Source of the DNA: Dietzia natronolimnaea
GTDB taxonomy: Bacteria > Actinomycetota > Actinomycetes > Mycobacteriales > Mycobacteriaceae
Direction: 5' to 3'
Assembly: GCF_002289575.1 (NCBI RefSeq)
Contig: NZ_NTGA01000001.1
Location: forward strand, 62,001 to 126,000
DNA length: 64,000 nucleotides
Position numbers and translations under genes: made by a program. Under the pieces are notes generated by a model, which saw only the letters and a program-made list of their open reading frames with translations, was not told the DNA's origin and ran no database searches. Below, piece by piece: positions 1-9,623 of the stretch. Positions within the stretch are counted from its first letter, which is position 1, and each line of letters opens with the position of its first letter.

Positions 1-1
1 C

Positions 2-661
2 AGTACGTGGGCCTTCCGCAGGGGTGTCCTTTCCATGGATGTCGCGGCCCGGCTGGAGGCGCCGCGGGCTCGGCGTCATCTGCCTCAGATCCTCGATCGG
101 GTCCAGGCCTCCGAGACGATCCGGACCGCCGACCTCGGGGCCGCGGAGGGCGACCCGATCGCCCTTCGGGATCGGCTGGTCGTGGAGTTGCTCTATTCGT
201 GCGGAATCCGCGTGGCCGAGCTGTGCGGACTGGACGTGGACGATCTCGACACCGAGCGGCGACTGTTGAGGGTGGTCGGCAAGGGGGACCGGGAGCGCGC
301 GGTCCCCTACGGCCCGCCCGCCGACCGGGCACTGCGCGCCTGGCTCGAGGGAGGACGACCCGCGCTGGCCACCCCCGCCTCCGGACCGGCCCTGCTCCTG
401 GGGGCACGCGGGGGCCGCCTCGACCCCCGGGCGGCGCGGCGGGCGGTCAACGAGGTCACGGCCGCCACCCCCGGGTCACCCCAGGTCTCGCCCCACGCAC
501 TGAGGCACAGCAGCGCGACCCATCTGCTCGAGGGTGGCGCGGACCTCCGCCACGTCCAGGAACTCCTGGGCCACTCGACCCCGGCGACCACCCAGGTGTA
601 CACACACGTCTCAGCGGAGCGGCTCCGCGCCGCCTACCGGGGCGCCCACCCGAGGGCCTGA
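2..661 (+). CDS. xerC: Tyrosine recombinase XerC (5' end outside window)
   Basis: Site-specific tyrosine recombinase that, with XerD, resolves chromosome dimers at dif. The reading frame is already open at base 2, so the N-terminal SAM-like DNA-binding part lies outside the window; about 219 of the usual ~300 residues are present. Numbering from the Met codon at 35, the catalytic set is visible: Arg59 (GIRVAEL), Lys83 (VGKGDRE), His154 and Arg157 (HALRH), His180 (LLGHS) and the nucleophile Tyr189 (QVYTHV). The Met at 35 is internal and is not the start. It is convergent with the downstream M23 peptidase. XerC rather than XerD is inferred from its position just upstream of rpsB, as in mycobacteria. 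Confidence 0.93.
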   Translation, partial: STWAFRRGVLSMDVAARLEAPRARRHLPQILDRVQASETIRTADLGAAEGDPIALRDRLVVELLYSCGIRVAELCGLDVDDLDTERRLLRVVGKGDRERAVPYGPPADRALRAWLEGGRPALATPASGPALLLGARGGRLDPRAARRAVNEVTAATPGSPQVSPHALRHSSATHLLEGGADLRHVQELLGHSTPATTQVYTHVSAERLRAAYRGAHPRA

Positions 662-760
662 CCGGGTCGGCTCTGCCTGGGTCGGATCTGCGCGGTCGGC
701 TCTGCGTGGGTCAACTCAGCATGGGTCAGCCCAGCCTGGGTCAGCTCGGTGCGGGTCAGG
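662..760. repeat. Degenerate 15-bp tandem repeat, about 6.5 copies
   Basis: Between the stop of xerC and the end of the M23 peptidase gene there is a run of imperfect 14-15 base units, each built around GGGTCRGCTC. They lie at about 662-675, 676-690, 691-704, 705-719, 720-734, 735-749 and a partial unit at 750-760. The last unit overlaps the stop codon of the minus-strand peptidase gene. No function is known to me. It may be a slippage-derived intergenic repeat or contribute to termination between the convergent genes. Confidence 0.7.
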
Positions 761-1355
761 CGGCCCCGTCGCCGGGCAGTGTCGGCTTGAGGCGGATCGG
801 CCGGTCGTGGACCGAGAGAAGGCTCAGCGGGTCGATGTAGTCGTCGTCACCCGGCGGCCCTCCCGACGCGAGGCGCGCACCCCAGTGCAGACACGCCTGA
901 ACGGGACACCCGGCGTGGCCGGCGACAAGATGTCCCACCGTGTCCCCGGTGGTGACGCCATCCCCGGTGCGCACGGTGGCCCGGACCGGTTCGTAGGTCG
1001 TGCGGAGCCCCCCGCCGTGATCGATCGAGAGCACCGGACGACCGCCCACGGCGCCCGCGAACACCACGGTGCCGGCGGCAGGTGCGCGGATGACCACGAG
1101 GGGAGGCGCCGCCAGGTCGACACCACGGTGCCCCGACAGCCAACGCTGCGCGGGAGGGTCGAAGGGCCTCACCGCCGACACCGGCCCGGGAAGCGGCCCC
1201 CGCAGGTCCCGGCGCGGAGGTTCCGGGACCGCCGCGGCCTGAGGCGCCACCGCCAGGATCCCGACTACTGCCACCAACGCCGCTGCGGACACGACAGTGG
1301 ACGCCCTGGTCGGGCGTGAGGGCGTCGTCGCGGTGGCCGGTCTCGTGGATCCCAT
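756..1355 (-). CDS. Secreted M23 family peptidase (LytM-like)
   Basis: A 199-residue exported protein with a C-terminal M23/LytM fold, predicted to cut peptidoglycan cross-bridges or to act as a cell-wall hydrolase cofactor. Residues 1-42 form a signal sequence (Thr/Arg-rich start, hydrophobic stretch about 21-38, Ala-rich end). The metal-binding pair His76 and Asp80 is seen in GHRGVDLA. The second motif, normally HxH, reads Cys155-Leu-His157, so the first histidine is replaced by cysteine. I believe this form is common in actinobacterial homologues next to rpsB, so it need not mean loss of activity. It is transcribed away from rpsB, leaving a 391-base divergent region. Confidence 0.85.
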   Translation of the reverse strand: MGSTRPATATTPSRPTRASTVVSAAALVAVVGILAVAPQAAAVPEPPRRDLRGPLPGPVSAVRPFDPPAQRWLSGHRGVDLAAPPLVVIRAPAAGTVVFAGAVGGRPVLSIDHGGGLRTTYEPVRATVRTGDGVTTGDTVGHLVAGHAGCPVQACLHWGARLASGGPPGDDDYIDPLSLLSVHDRPIRLKPTLPGDGAA

Positions 1356-1746
1356 GGTGTGAGTACACCCGTCGGACCAGGGTGAAGCCCGCCCTCAGGC
1401 CGAAGCTGTGGAAGGGGCGGACGACGATCCACAGAAGGGCCGGCTGGTGAGGCGTGTTGGAGCGCGGGCGCAGGCGGGTTATGATTTTCGACGCGGTCGA
1501 CTGACGTCGATTGACTTCGCGTGTCCTGCGCCCTTCACGCAAGGGGGCATCCGGACCCGGGGCGAGCAGCCCCGGCTTCACCGGACAGCGGACCTGTAGG
1601 TGCCCCTGCTCGTCGGGGGTTCGGTCCGCTGCGGACACCAGGGCCCGAGACCACCCGGTCTCACGGGCGTAACCCGATACACAGAAAGCGAGGACGAGGG
1701 CCTCGCGGTCCGGCTGCTTCCAAGCCGGACGAGCCCTCAACCCATC
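1356..1746. other. Divergent intergenic region and rpsB leader
   Basis: 391 bases without a convincing gene, between the divergent M23 peptidase and rpsB. It holds one good plus-strand promoter candidate (1457-1485), which implies a leader of about 255 bases before rpsB. In E. coli rpsB is autoregulated through its leader by ribosomal protein S2. I cannot show a homologous structure here by eye. Confidence 0.6.
1457..1485 (+). promoter_or_regulatory. Putative rpsB promoter
   Basis: TTGGAG at 1457-1462, a 17-base spacer, then TATGAT at 1480-1485, a close match to the housekeeping sigma consensus. Predicted transcription start is near 1492, about 255 bases before rpsB. This is the best promoter-like sequence in the region. 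Confidence 0.6.
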
Positions 1747-2643
1747 ATGGCAGTCATCTCCATGAAGCAGCTGCTCGACGCAGGTGCCCACTTCGGCCAC
1801 CAGACCCGTCGCTGGAACCCGAAGATGCGGCGGTTCATCTTCACCGACCGCAACGGCATCTACATCATCGACCTGCAGCAGACCCTGACGTACATCGACC
1901 AGGCGTACGAGTTCGTCAAGGAGACCGTCGCCCACGGCGGCACCGTCCTGTTCGTCGGCACCAAGAAGCAGGCCCAGGAGGCCATCGCCGAGGAGGCCGC
2001 CAAGGTCGGTATGCCGTACGTCAACCAGCGGTGGCTGGGCGGCATGCTCACCAACTTCCAGACCGTGCACCAGCGCCTCATCCGCCTCAAGGAACTCGAG
2101 GCGATGGAGCAGTCGGGCGGGTTCGAGGGTCGCACCAAGAAGGAGATTCTCATGCTCACGCGTGAGATGACCAAGCTGGCGCGCACGCTCGGCGGTATGC
2201 GCGACATGACCAAGGTGCCGTCCGTGGTGTGGATCGTCGACACCAACAAGGAGCACATCGCGGTCGGCGAGGCTCGCAAGCTCAACATCCCGGTCGTCGC
2301 CCTGCTCGACACCAACTGCGATCCCGACCTGGTGGACTACCCGATCCCGGCCAACGACGACGCGATCCGTTCGGTCAGCGTCCTGACCCGGGTCATCGCC
2401 TCCGCCGTCGCCGAGGGGCTCAAGGCCCGCTCCCAGGCCGGCAAGGCCACCGGCGAGGAGGCCGAGCCGCTCGCCGAGTGGGAGGCCGAGCAGCTCGACC
2501 AGGTGACCGGCTCCGCCGCGGCCGAGGGCGCCGAGACGCCCGCCCAGGTCACCGGCACGGAGTCGCCCGTCGCCGACGCCCCCGAGGCCGATGCGCAGGA
2601 GATCGCCGCCGCCACCTCCGAGGCGCCGGCCCCCGAGGCCTGA
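1747..2643 (+). CDS. rpsB: 30S ribosomal protein S2
   Basis: Structural protein of the 30S subunit (298 residues), needed for binding of S1 and for joining the head and body. The start at 1747 gives the conserved opening [19 protein letters not shown]; the frame is open further upstream but without S2 similarity. Family blocks visible include the RWNPKM segment near residue 22, [20 protein letters not shown] and the late [11 protein letters not shown]. The C-terminus after about residue 235 is an acidic, Ala/Glu/Pro-rich tail typical of actinobacterial S2. It is followed by a long hairpin and then tsf. Confidence 0.98.
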   Translation: MAVISMKQLLDAGAHFGHQTRRWNPKMRRFIFTDRNGIYIIDLQQTLTYIDQAYEFVKETVAHGGTVLFVGTKKQAQEAIAEEAAKVGMPYVNQRWLGGMLTNFQTVHQRLIRLKELEAMEQSGGFEGRTKKEILMLTREMTKLARTLGGMRDMTKVPSVVWIVDTNKEHIAVGEARKLNIPVVALLDTNCDPDLVDYPIPANDDAIRSVSVLTRVIASAVAEGLKARSQAGKATGEEAEPLAEWEAEQLDQVTGSAAAEGAETPAQVTGTESPVADAPEADAQEIAAATSEAPAPEA

Positions 2644-2658
2644 CCTCCGAACGCTCGA

Positions 2659-2722
2659 ACACCTCGGGCCCGGCCGCCCACGATCCCTGCGGGGATCTCC
2701 CGGGGCGCCGGGCCCGAGGTGT
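2659..2722 (+). terminator. Long hairpin between rpsB and tsf
   Basis: Two perfect 16-base inverted arms, 2659-2674 and 2707-2722, enclose a second small hairpin (GATCCC / GGGATC). No U-run follows, as is usual for GC-rich actinobacterial terminators. It lies inside the rpsB-tsf unit, so it may act as an attenuator that sets the rpsB to tsf ratio, or as an RNA processing or stability element. Confidence 0.7.
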
Positions 2723-2845
2723 CGGTGAAGGCGGGCGAGGGGTCCACCGGCGCCACGGCGTCTAGGGTGGAGTCGATCGCGCCCGCCGGCCGACGCCAAC
2801 AACTTCCGATACATCACGAAACTCTTTTAGGAGGGTCGCCCCACC

Positions 2846-3670
2846 ATGGCGAACTACACCGCTGCCGACGTCAAGCGTCTGCGTGAGCTCACCGGCTCCG
2901 GGATGATGGACTGCAAGAAGGCACTCGAGGAGACCGACGGCGACTTCGACAAGGCCGTCGAGGTCCTGCGCATCAAGGGCGCCAAGGATGTGGGCAAGCG
3001 TGCGGAGCGCACCACCGCCGAGGGCCTGGTCGCCGTCAAGGACGGCGTCATGATCGAGCTCAACTCCGAGACCGACTTCGTCGCGAAGAGCGCCGAGTTC
3101 ATCGCGCTGGCCGACAGGATCGTCGCCGTCGCCGCCGCGCAGGGCATCTCCGATCTCGACGCGCTCAACAACGCCGACCTCGACGGCTCGCCGGTCGCCG
3201 ACGCGGTGGTCTCGTTCTCCGCGAAGTCGGGCGAGAAGCTGGTCCTGCGTCGCGTGGGCAAGCTCGACGGCCCGGTCGCCGTCTACCTCCACAAGCGCTC
3301 CTCCGACCTCCCGCCGGCGGTCGGCGTCCTGGTGGCCTACGAGGGCCAGGGTGAGGCCGCCGAGGCGGCCGCCCGCTCGGCCGCCATGCAGATCGCCGCG
3401 CTCAAGGCGCAGTACGTCTCGCGCGACGAGGTCCCCGCCGACATCGTGGCCAAGGAGCGCGAGATCGCCGAGGCCACCGCCCGCGAGGAGGGCAAGCCGG
3501 AGCAGGCTCTGCAGAAGATCGTCGAGGGTCGTCTCAACGGCTTCTACAAGGACGTCGTCCTGCTGGACCAGCCGTCCGTCACCGACAGCAAGAAGACTGT
3601 CGGCGCTCTCCTCACCGAGGCCGGCGCCACGGTGACGGCCTTCCTCCGTTTCGAGGTCGGCCAGGCCTGA
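2846..3670 (+). CDS. tsf: Elongation factor Ts
   Basis: Guanine nucleotide exchange factor that regenerates EF-Tu-GTP. The 274-residue length fits the family. The N-terminal UBA-like domain (about residues 4-42: [17 protein letters not shown]) is followed by the conserved [11 protein letters not shown] element (TDFV at 76-79), which contacts EF-Tu. A strong ribosome binding site (TAGGAGGG) ends about 10 bases before the ATG, stronger than that of rpsB. The 202-base gap from rpsB with its internal hairpin suggests differential expression of the two genes. Confidence 0.98.
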   Translation: MANYTAADVKRLRELTGSGMMDCKKALEETDGDFDKAVEVLRIKGAKDVGKRAERTTAEGLVAVKDGVMIELNSETDFVAKSAEFIALADRIVAVAAAQGISDLDALNNADLDGSPVADAVVSFSAKSGEKLVLRRVGKLDGPVAVYLHKRSSDLPPAVGVLVAYEGQGEAAEAAARSAAMQIAALKAQYVSRDEVPADIVAKEREIAEATAREEGKPEQALQKIVEGRLNGFYKDVVLLDQPSVTDSKKTVGALLTEAGATVTAFLRFEVGQA

Positions 3671-3704
3671 TCCACCCCTGGTATCCGCGGTGGCGGATCC
3701 TTGT

Positions 3705-3741
3705 CCGACGGCGGCACCCGGCTCCCGGGTGCCGCCGTCGG
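3705..3741 (+). terminator. Terminator hairpin after tsf
   Basis: Perfect 17-base-pair stem (3705-3721 with 3725-3741) and a 3-base CTC loop, 35 bases after the tsf stop. There is no U-tract. It probably ends the rpsB-tsf transcript; pyrH then needs its own promoter in the remaining ~165 bases. Confidence 0.85.
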
Positions 3742-3908
3742 CGTATGTCGGACGGCTGCCGTCTCCGAACGCGCGGGGTGCGGTGTGGCGCCCTGGGCGA
3801 TAGGGCAGAATAGACGAGGTCCCACCAAGGGCCGTACGGCCTCTCGACGACGGCGTCGGGGGCGTTGACGCACGAGACGGGCGTGATCCGTCCGGGACGA
3901 GGAGAGCG

Positions 3909-4634
3909 ATGACCGACCCGCGGGACGGCTACAAGCGTGTGATGCTCAAGCTGGGCGGAGAGATGTTCGGCGGGGGCGGCGTGGGGATCGACCCCGATGT
4001 GGTCCAGTCGGTCGCCAGGCAGATCGCCGAGGTGTCCCGCACCGGCGCGCAGATCGCGATCGTCATCGGCGGCGGGAACTTCTTCCGCGGCGCCCAGTTG
4101 CAGCAGCGTGGCCTCGACCGCGCACGAAGCGACTACATGGGGATGCTCGGCACCGTCATGAACTGTCTGGCGCTGCAGGACTTCCTCGAGCAGGAGGGCG
4201 TGTCCACGCGGGTGCAGACCGCCATCCACATGGGTCAGGTCGCGGAACCGTACATCCCCCTTCGTGCTGAGAGGCATCTGGAGAAGGGGCGTGTGGTGAT
4301 CTTCGGCGCCGGCATGGGAATGCCCTACTTCTCCACGGACACGACAGCCGCCCAACGGGCGCTCGAGATCAAGGCCGAGGTGCTGTTGATGGCCAAGGCC
4401 GTCGACGGGGTCTACTCCGACGACCCGCGGACCAACCCCGAGGCCGAACTCTTCGCACGGATCGAGCACCGCGAGTGCCTGGAACGGGGACTGAAGGTCG
4501 CCGACACGACCGCGTTCAGCCTCTGCATGGACAACAAGATGCCCATCCTGGTCTTCAACCTCCTCACCGAGGGCAACATCGCGCGCGCCGTCGCCGGTGA
4601 GGAGATCGGAACCCTCGTCAGCAGCCCGGCCTGA
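3909..4634 (+). CDS. pyrH: UMP kinase
   Basis: Phosphorylates UMP to UDP in pyrimidine nucleotide synthesis; bacterial UMP kinases are hexameric amino-acid-kinase fold enzymes regulated by GTP and UTP. The 241-residue protein opens with the phosphate-binding segment [12 protein letters not shown] (about residues 11-22), followed by [10 protein letters not shown] and the late [10 protein letters not shown] and [11 protein letters not shown] blocks of the family. Start at 3909 is preceded by GAGGAGAG. It is followed at 48 bases by frr, the usual pyrH-frr pair. Confidence 0.98.
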   Translation: MTDPRDGYKRVMLKLGGEMFGGGGVGIDPDVVQSVARQIAEVSRTGAQIAIVIGGGNFFRGAQLQQRGLDRARSDYMGMLGTVMNCLALQDFLEQEGVSTRVQTAIHMGQVAEPYIPLRAERHLEKGRVVIFGAGMGMPYFSTDTTAAQRALEIKAEVLLMAKAVDGVYSDDPRTNPEAELFARIEHRECLERGLKVADTTAFSLCMDNKMPILVFNLLTEGNIARAVAGEEIGTLVSSPA

Positions 4635-4682
4635 GGCGCAGGGCCCGCCCACCTCACTCACGTAGAGAACGGAAGACACCAC

Positions 4683-5240
4683 ATGATCGACGACACCCTG
4701 CTCGAGGCCGAGGAGAAGATGGAGAAGGCAGTCGAGCACGTCCGTGACGAGCTCGCCGGCATCCGCACCGGTCGCGCCAACCCCGGCATGTTCAACCGGG
4801 TGCTGTGCGAGTACTACGGGACCCTGACCCCCATCACCCAGATGGCGAGTATCTCGGTACCCGAACCCCGGATGCTCATCATCAAGCCGTACGAGATGTC
4901 CCAGATCGGTCCGATCGAGAACGCCATCCGCAATTCCGATCTCGGCGTCAATCCGACCAACGACGGCCAGGTCCTCCGCGTGACGGTTCCGCAGCTCACC
5001 GAGGAGCGGCGCCGCGACCTGGTCAAGCAGGCCAAGTCGAAGGCGGAGGACGGCCGCATCGCACTGCGCGGTGTCCGTCGCAAGGCGATGGATGAACTCA
5101 AGCGCATCGTCAAGGACGGCGAGGCCGGCGAGGACGAGGTCAACGCCGCCGAGAAGGAGCTCGACAAGCTCACCCATCGGTACGTGGCCGACGTGGACGA
5201 GCTCGTCAAGGGCAAGGAAGGCGAGCTCATGGAGGTGTGA
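4683..5240 (+). CDS. frr: Ribosome recycling factor
   Basis: Acts with EF-G to split post-termination ribosomes. The 185-residue length is exact for the family. The tRNA-mimic fold is recognisable from [11 protein letters not shown] near residue 28, [12 protein letters not shown], and the C-terminal helix blocks [17 protein letters not shown] and [15 protein letters not shown] lies about 9 bases upstream of the ATG. Its TGA stop overlaps the GTG start of cdsA by four bases, so the two are probably translationally coupled. Confidence 0.98.
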   Translation: MIDDTLLEAEEKMEKAVEHVRDELAGIRTGRANPGMFNRVLCEYYGTLTPITQMASISVPEPRMLIIKPYEMSQIGPIENAIRNSDLGVNPTNDGQVLRVTVPQLTEERRRDLVKQAKSKAEDGRIALRGVRRKAMDELKRIVKDGEAGEDEVNAAEKELDKLTHRYVADVDELVKGKEGELMEV

Positions 5241-6166
5241 CCACCGACGCACCCGCCGACCGACCACCGAGATCCGAGGAGAATGCCGTGGACACCGCCC
5301 CGCCCGGCCCACCCGGGCCCACAGCCGCGGCCGCTGCTCCGCCGTCGCGGGCGGGAAGGGACCTGACCCGCGCCATCCCGGTGGGCGTCGGGCTCGGGGC
5401 TCTGGTGATCGCGAGCATCGCGTTCAACCCCCGGGCCTGGTACCTGGTCGCCGCAGGCGCGGTGGCCATCGGGACCTGGGAGGTGTTCAAGCGGCTGCGG
5501 CAAGCCCAGTTCCGGCTCCCGCTCGTGCCTCTGCTCCTGGGCGGGCAGGCGATGGTCTGGGCCGGGTTCTTCGCCGGGGCCAGGGGTGCCTTCGCGGCGT
5601 TCGCCGCCACGACGGTTCTGGTCCTGGTCTGGCGGCTGTTGATGGCGGGCCTTACCACGGCGCCGCAGAACTATCTCCGTGACGTCTCGGTCGCCGTCTT
5701 CGTCCTCGTGTGGATCGCGGTCCCGGGCTCTCTCGGGGCCATGCTCGCGGATGGCGACTTCGGGGCCCAGCGGGTCGTCGCCCTGATCCTGTTGGTCGTG
5801 TGTTCGGACGTCGGGGGATACGTCACCGGCGTGCTGTTCGGCAAGCATCCGATGGCGCCCGCGGTGAGCCCCAAGAAGTCGTGGGAGGGCTTCGCCGGCT
5901 CGATGGTGTTCGCCATCGTCGGTGGTGCGCTCGTCGTGGTGTTGTTGTTCGACGACAACGTCTTCAAGGGCGTTCTGTTGGGCGTCCTCACCGTGTTCAC
6001 CGCGACCCTGGGCGACCTCATCGAATCGCAGGTCAAGCGGGACCTCGGGATCAAGGACATGGGTACCATGCTGCCGGGTCACGGCGGGTTCATGGACCGC
6101 CTGGACTCGGTCCTGCCCACCGCCGTCGTGGTGTGGATCATCTTCACCTTCGTCGTCCCGACCTGA
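5237..6166 (+). CDS. cdsA: Phosphatidate cytidylyltransferase
   Basis: Integral membrane enzyme that makes CDP-diacylglycerol from phosphatidic acid and CTP, the precursor for PgsA (encoded at 48442) and phosphatidylinositol synthesis. The protein has up to 309 residues: a Pro/Ala-rich cytoplasmic N-terminus of about 50, then about eight hydrophobic segments. Signature elements are [12 protein letters not shown] and, near the end, [14 protein letters not shown] followed by [12 protein letters not shown]. The start at 5237 overlaps frr (GTGA). An in-frame GTG at 5288, preceded by GAGGAG, is an equally plausible start. The next gene is convergent. Confidence 0.95.
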   Translation: MTTDAPADRPPRSEENAVDTAPPGPPGPTAAAAAPPSRAGRDLTRAIPVGVGLGALVIASIAFNPRAWYLVAAGAVAIGTWEVFKRLRQAQFRLPLVPLLLGGQAMVWAGFFAGARGAFAAFAATTVLVLVWRLLMAGLTTAPQNYLRDVSVAVFVLVWIAVPGSLGAMLADGDFGAQRVVALILLVVCSDVGGYVTGVLFGKHPMAPAVSPKKSWEGFAGSMVFAIVGGALVVVLLFDDNVFKGVLLGVLTVFTATLGDLIESQVKRDLGIKDMGTMLPGHGGFMDRLDSVLPTAVVVWIIFTFVVPT

Positions 6167-6189
6167 CCGCACCCGGCACCGCGGGCAGG

Positions 6190-6618
6190 TCAGTGCCCCC
6201 GGGCGCCGACCTTTCGCGCCCGGCGGGCACGCATCCGCAGCTGAAGGATGCGGAACCCGGCGAACAGGGCCATGATCAGCGCCCCGGCGATCGCGGCGAA
6301 CAGGATCAGCACCCCCAACGGGAGGCTGAACTCGAGGCCGAGGTAGCGGACGTCCGTGGACGTGGTGTTCTGCGCGATGAAGATCAACAACAGGATCGTC
6401 ACCAGGGCGCCGAGGACCAGTCCCACCCAGGCCGACCCCAGCTTGCCGCCGTGGGTGTCCATGACGTCGTCGTGGGTCCCGCGACCGCCGCGTGGGTCCT
6501 CGGCGGGGACCGTCGCAGGAGCCGAGGCGTGGGTGTCCTCGACCGGCGCGATCTCCCCCGCTCCGGCGGTGTGCTCGGTGTGCTGGGGATCAACTGGTTC
6601 GTGCGAACGCGTGGGCAT
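6190..6618 (-). CDS. LapA domain (DUF1049) membrane protein
   Basis: A 142-residue protein with an acidic, hydrophilic N-terminus of about 60 residues rich in His, Thr and Glu. Two transmembrane helices follow (about 65-83 and 97-118), then a very basic C-terminal tail ([10 protein letters not shown]). The pattern [22 protein letters not shown], then a polar turn and [16 protein letters not shown], is that of the lipopolysaccharide assembly protein A family. Actinobacteria lack LPS, and the function there is unknown to me. It is convergent with cdsA (23-base gap) and divergent from rlmN. Confidence 0.75.
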   Translation of the reverse strand: MPTRSHEPVDPQHTEHTAGAGEIAPVEDTHASAPATVPAEDPRGGRGTHDDVMDTHGGKLGSAWVGLVLGALVTILLLIFIAQNTTSTDVRYLGLEFSLPLGVLILFAAIAGALIMALFAGFRILQLRMRARRARKVGARGH

Positions 6619-6704
6619 GCCAGGACTCTATTCCCTCCGCCCGGCCCGCGGCATCCGCTGGCGGTGTGTCGTGCAGACCGGTTTCTGACACAATGGCACC
6701 CATC

Positions 6705-7814
6705 ATGGTTGAGCCACTACCCCTCGTCTTCGACGCCCCCCGGCGGGGTCTTCCCCCTCGTCACTTCGCAGATCTCGACGCCGCGGGCCGGGCCGAGGCG
6801 ATGGGCGAACTCGGGGTCCCCGCGTTCCGGGGCAAGCAGCTCGCCAACCAGTACTTCGGTCGCCTCGAGGCAGATCCGGGTGCGATGACAGATCTGCCGG
6901 CCGGTCTGCGCGAGCAGATCGGTTCGGAGCTGTTCCCGCGCCTGGCCTCCTCCGTCCGGCACATCGAGGCGGACGGGGGCACCACGCGCAAGACGCTGTG
7001 GAAACTCCACGACGGCTCACTGGTCGAGAGCGTCCTCATGCGTTACCCCGATCGCGCCACGCTGTGTATCTCGAGCCAGGCCGGGTGTGGAATGGCGTGC
7101 CCGTTCTGTGCAACCGGGCAGGCCGGCCTCCAGCGCAATCTCTCGGCCGCCGAGATCCTCGAACAGGTCAGGGAAGCGGCCCGGGCCATGCGGGACGGTG
7201 AGGTCCCCGGGGGGCCGGGCCGACTGTCCAACGTGGTGTTCATGGGGATGGGGGAGCCGCTGGCCAACTACAAGCGGGTTCTCACCGCGGTCCGGGGGAT
7301 CGTCTCCCCGCCGCCATCCGGGTTCGGACTGTCTCAGCGGTCGGTCACGGTGTCGACCGTGGGAGTGGTGCCCGCCATCCACCGGCTCGCGGAGGAGGGG
7401 CTGCACGTCACCCTGGCGGTGTCCCTGCACACTCCCGACGACGAACTGCGCGACACCCTGGTCCCCGTCAACAACAGGTGGCCCGTCACCGAGGTCATGG
7501 ACGCCGCGCGGCACTACGCCGACGCCACGGGTCGTCGCGTGTCGATCGAATACGCGCTCATCCGCGACGTCAACGACCAGACCTGGCGCGGGGAGATGTT
7601 GGGTCGGCTGCTCACCCAGCGGCTCGGGCCCATGGCTCATGTGAACCTGATCCCGCTCAACCCGACTCCGGGCAGTGAGTGGGACGCCAGCCCGAAGCAC
7701 CAGCAGGACGCGTTCGTGGCGGCGGTTCGGCAGTCCGGGGTGTCCTGCACCGTCAGGGACACCCGGGGGCAGGAGATCGCGGCCGCCTGCGGCCAACTCG
7801 CCGCTGAGGAATGA
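6705..7814 (+). CDS. rlmN: 23S rRNA (A2503-C2)/tRNA (A37-C2) methyltransferase
   Basis: Radical-SAM methyltransferase that places m2A2503 in 23S rRNA and m2A37 in some tRNAs. The iron-sulfur triad CxxxCxxC is at Cys128, Cys132 and Cys135 ([10 protein letters not shown]), and the C-terminal [15 protein letters not shown] supplies the second catalytic cysteine. The start at 6705 ([15 protein letters not shown]) matches the usual mycobacterial N-terminus. ATG at 6693 is the alternative, but CACAAT at 6688-6693 looks like a -10 element, which favours 6705 on a nearly leaderless transcript. The frame runs open far upstream, but that part is shadow of the opposite-strand gene. Confidence 0.95.
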   Translation: MVEPLPLVFDAPRRGLPPRHFADLDAAGRAEAMGELGVPAFRGKQLANQYFGRLEADPGAMTDLPAGLREQIGSELFPRLASSVRHIEADGGTTRKTLWKLHDGSLVESVLMRYPDRATLCISSQAGCGMACPFCATGQAGLQRNLSAAEILEQVREAARAMRDGEVPGGPGRLSNVVFMGMGEPLANYKRVLTAVRGIVSPPPSGFGLSQRSVTVSTVGVVPAIHRLAEEGLHVTLAVSLHTPDDELRDTLVPVNNRWPVTEVMDAARHYADATGRRVSIEYALIRDVNDQTWRGEMLGRLLTQRLGPMAHVNLIPLNPTPGSEWDASPKHQQDAFVAAVRQSGVSCTVRDTRGQEIAAACGQLAAEE

Positions 7815-7877
7815 ACGCTGAGCAGTGAGAGCCCGGGGGTGAGGCTCGCGAGGTGAGGCCAGCCGGCCCAGACCACA

Positions 7878-7920
7878 GACGAGGCCGCCGCCCGCGGACA
7901 ATGCGGGCGGCGGCCTCGTC
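7878..7920. terminator. Bidirectional terminator, rlmN / DUF2631 gene
   Basis: Perfect 18-base-pair stem (7878-7895 with 7903-7920) with a 7-base loop, placed between two convergent genes. Confidence 0.88.
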
Positions 7921-7932
7921 GTGCAGGTGCTC

Positions 7933-8292
7933 TCAGCGCTTGGCGGGAGCGGTCCCGACCGCGCCGGACGCCGCGGCGCCGACTACAGAGTAGTGATCGG
8001 CGGGCACCTCGTACACCTTGGACTTCTTCAGGCTGTCGTCCTTCTTCGGGCGCAGCGAGTGGAACATCCAGGCGGCGAGGAAGAGCGCGATGGCGACCAC
8101 CCAGATGTCCTCGACCCGGCCGATGTGGTTGCCGAAGAGCATGGCCAGGAGGAACAGCACGAAGAAGCCGCCCACGGCGAGGCCGACCTTCCTGCTGTGC
8201 TGGTGCCAGCCCCATTCGACGGAGGGCTCGTCCAGCGAGCTGATGCCCCCCACGACGATTTCCTTGCTGGTGTGGTGCCCGTCCGCGCTCAT
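7933..8292 (-). CDS. DUF2631 membrane protein
   Basis: Conserved actinobacterial small membrane protein of 119 residues, of unknown function. The hydrophilic N-terminus (about 35 residues, ending [12 protein letters not shown]) is the family signature. Two transmembrane helices follow (about 36-52 and 62-80), then a basic segment ([12 protein letters not shown]) and an Ala/Gly-rich tail. It is convergent with rlmN and divergent from dxr, the same position as in mycobacteria and relatives. Confidence 0.8.
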   Translation of the reverse strand: MSADGHHTSKEIVVGGISSLDEPSVEWGWHQHSRKVGLAVGGFFVLFLLAMLFGNHIGRVEDIWVVAIALFLAAWMFHSLRPKKDDSLKKSKVYEVPADHYSVVGAAASGAVGTAPAKR

Positions 8293-8441
8293 GCTCCCCG
8301 GTTCTCCTCACGGCTCGCTGGCAGCCCCGCGGGCCGCCGACATCGCGTCCAGTCTGGCACACGCCCGGTGCGGGACTGTGGGTAACCCGCCCGCATCTGG
8401 GCAGGACCGGACCACGCGATGCGGCGCCGGGGGCTCCGGAC

Positions 8442-9620
8442 GTGGACAATGACGAGGTGACCACGCGCGTTCTCATCCTCGGAAGCACCGGTTCGATCGG
8501 TACCCAGGCACTGGAGGTGACCTCCGGGGCCGGTCCCGGCCGGTTCGACGTGGTGGGCCTGGCCGCGGGCGGCGGTCGGGTGGGGCTGCTCGGCGACCAG
8601 ATCGCCGCCACGGGCGTCGGACACGTCGCCGTCTCCGATCCCGCCGGAGCCGCGCGTATCCGGGCGGAGTTCCCGGAGCTGGCAGTCTTCGAGGGACCGG
8701 GGGCCGCGACCGAGCTGGTCGGGGCGGTGGAGGCGGACGTCGTGCTCAACGGCATCGACGGCTCGATCGGCCTCGGCCCCACCCTCGCGGCGCTGGGGAC
8801 CGGCGCCCGTCTGGCGTTGGCCAACAAGGAGTCCCTCGTCGCCGGCGGTGCGCTGGTCACCGGCGCCGCTGCTCCGGGGCAGCTGGTGCCCGTTGACTCC
8901 GAGCACTCGGCCATGGCGCAGTGCCTGCGCTCGGGCACGGCGGACGAGGTCGCGGGACTGGTGCTCACCGCGTCGGGAGGTCCGTTCCGCGGCAGGACGC
9001 GCGCTCAGCTCGCGGACGTCACCGCCGAGCAGGCACTACAGCACCCCACCTGGGCGATGGGGCGGATGATCACGCTCAACTCGGCCACCCTGGTCAACAA
9101 GGCGCTCGAGCTCATCGAGGCGCATCTGCTGTTCGGGGTGCCCTACGACAGGATCGAGGTGACCGTCCACCCGCAGTCGGTGGTGCATTCGGCCGTGACC
9201 TTCGTCGACGGCGCCACGATCGCCAAGGCTTCTCCTCCTTCGATGAAATTGCCCATCGCGCTGGCCCTCGGGTGGCCGGACCGGATCCCCGGTGCCACGA
9301 CCCCCCTGGACTTCTCCGCCTCCCACACCTGGACGTTCGAGCCCGTGGACGAGCAGACGTTCCCGGCGATCTCCGTGGCCCGCGGGGCGGGATCGGCGGG
9401 GGGGCTGCGGACGGCGGTGTTCAACGCCGCCAACGAGGAGGCCGCGCCGGCCTTCCTCGACGGCAGGATCGGCTTCACCGAGATCGTCGACGTGGTGGCG
9501 GAGACGGTCGGGGCGGCGGACGAGTGGTCGTCCGATCCCCGCGATCTGGACGACGTGACGGCGGCGGAATCCTGGGCGCGACGGCACGCCGCCGCCCTCG
9601 TCGCGGGTCGGGAGGGCTGA
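8442..9620 (+). CDS. dxr: 1-deoxy-D-xylulose 5-phosphate reductoisomerase
   Basis: Second enzyme of the MEP isoprenoid pathway: NADPH-dependent conversion of DXP to 2-C-methylerythritol 4-phosphate. The NADPH-binding [14 protein letters not shown] lies at the N-terminus, [11 protein letters not shown] near residue 126, and the substrate/metal segment [10 protein letters not shown] after residue 145; HPQSVVHS and AANEEA are also present. About 392 residues is normal. The GTG at 8442 is used here; GTG at 8457, seven bases after GACAAT (8445-8450), is an alternative leaderless start. It is followed after 3 bases by the rip protease gene, with ispG next. Confidence 0.97.
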   Translation: MDNDEVTTRVLILGSTGSIGTQALEVTSGAGPGRFDVVGLAAGGGRVGLLGDQIAATGVGHVAVSDPAGAARIRAEFPELAVFEGPGAATELVGAVEADVVLNGIDGSIGLGPTLAALGTGARLALANKESLVAGGALVTGAAAPGQLVPVDSEHSAMAQCLRSGTADEVAGLVLTASGGPFRGRTRAQLADVTAEQALQHPTWAMGRMITLNSATLVNKALELIEAHLLFGVPYDRIEVTVHPQSVVHSAVTFVDGATIAKASPPSMKLPIALALGWPDRIPGATTPLDFSASHTWTFEPVDEQTFPAISVARGAGSAGGLRTAVFNAANEEAAPAFLDGRIGFTEIVDVVAETVGAADEWSSDPRDLDDVTAAESWARRHAAALVAGREG

Positions 9621-9623
9621 GCC

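Noticed and set aside
847-2817. A 656-codon open frame on the minus strand opposite rpsB
   Set aside because: It is a GC-driven shadow: composition is Gly/Arg/Leu/Asp-rich without any family motif, and it lies opposite clearly coding rpsB.
3612-5312. A 566-codon minus-strand open frame opposite pyrH and frr
   Set aside because: Antisense to two unmistakable genes, with no domain signature; an expected artefact at this GC content.
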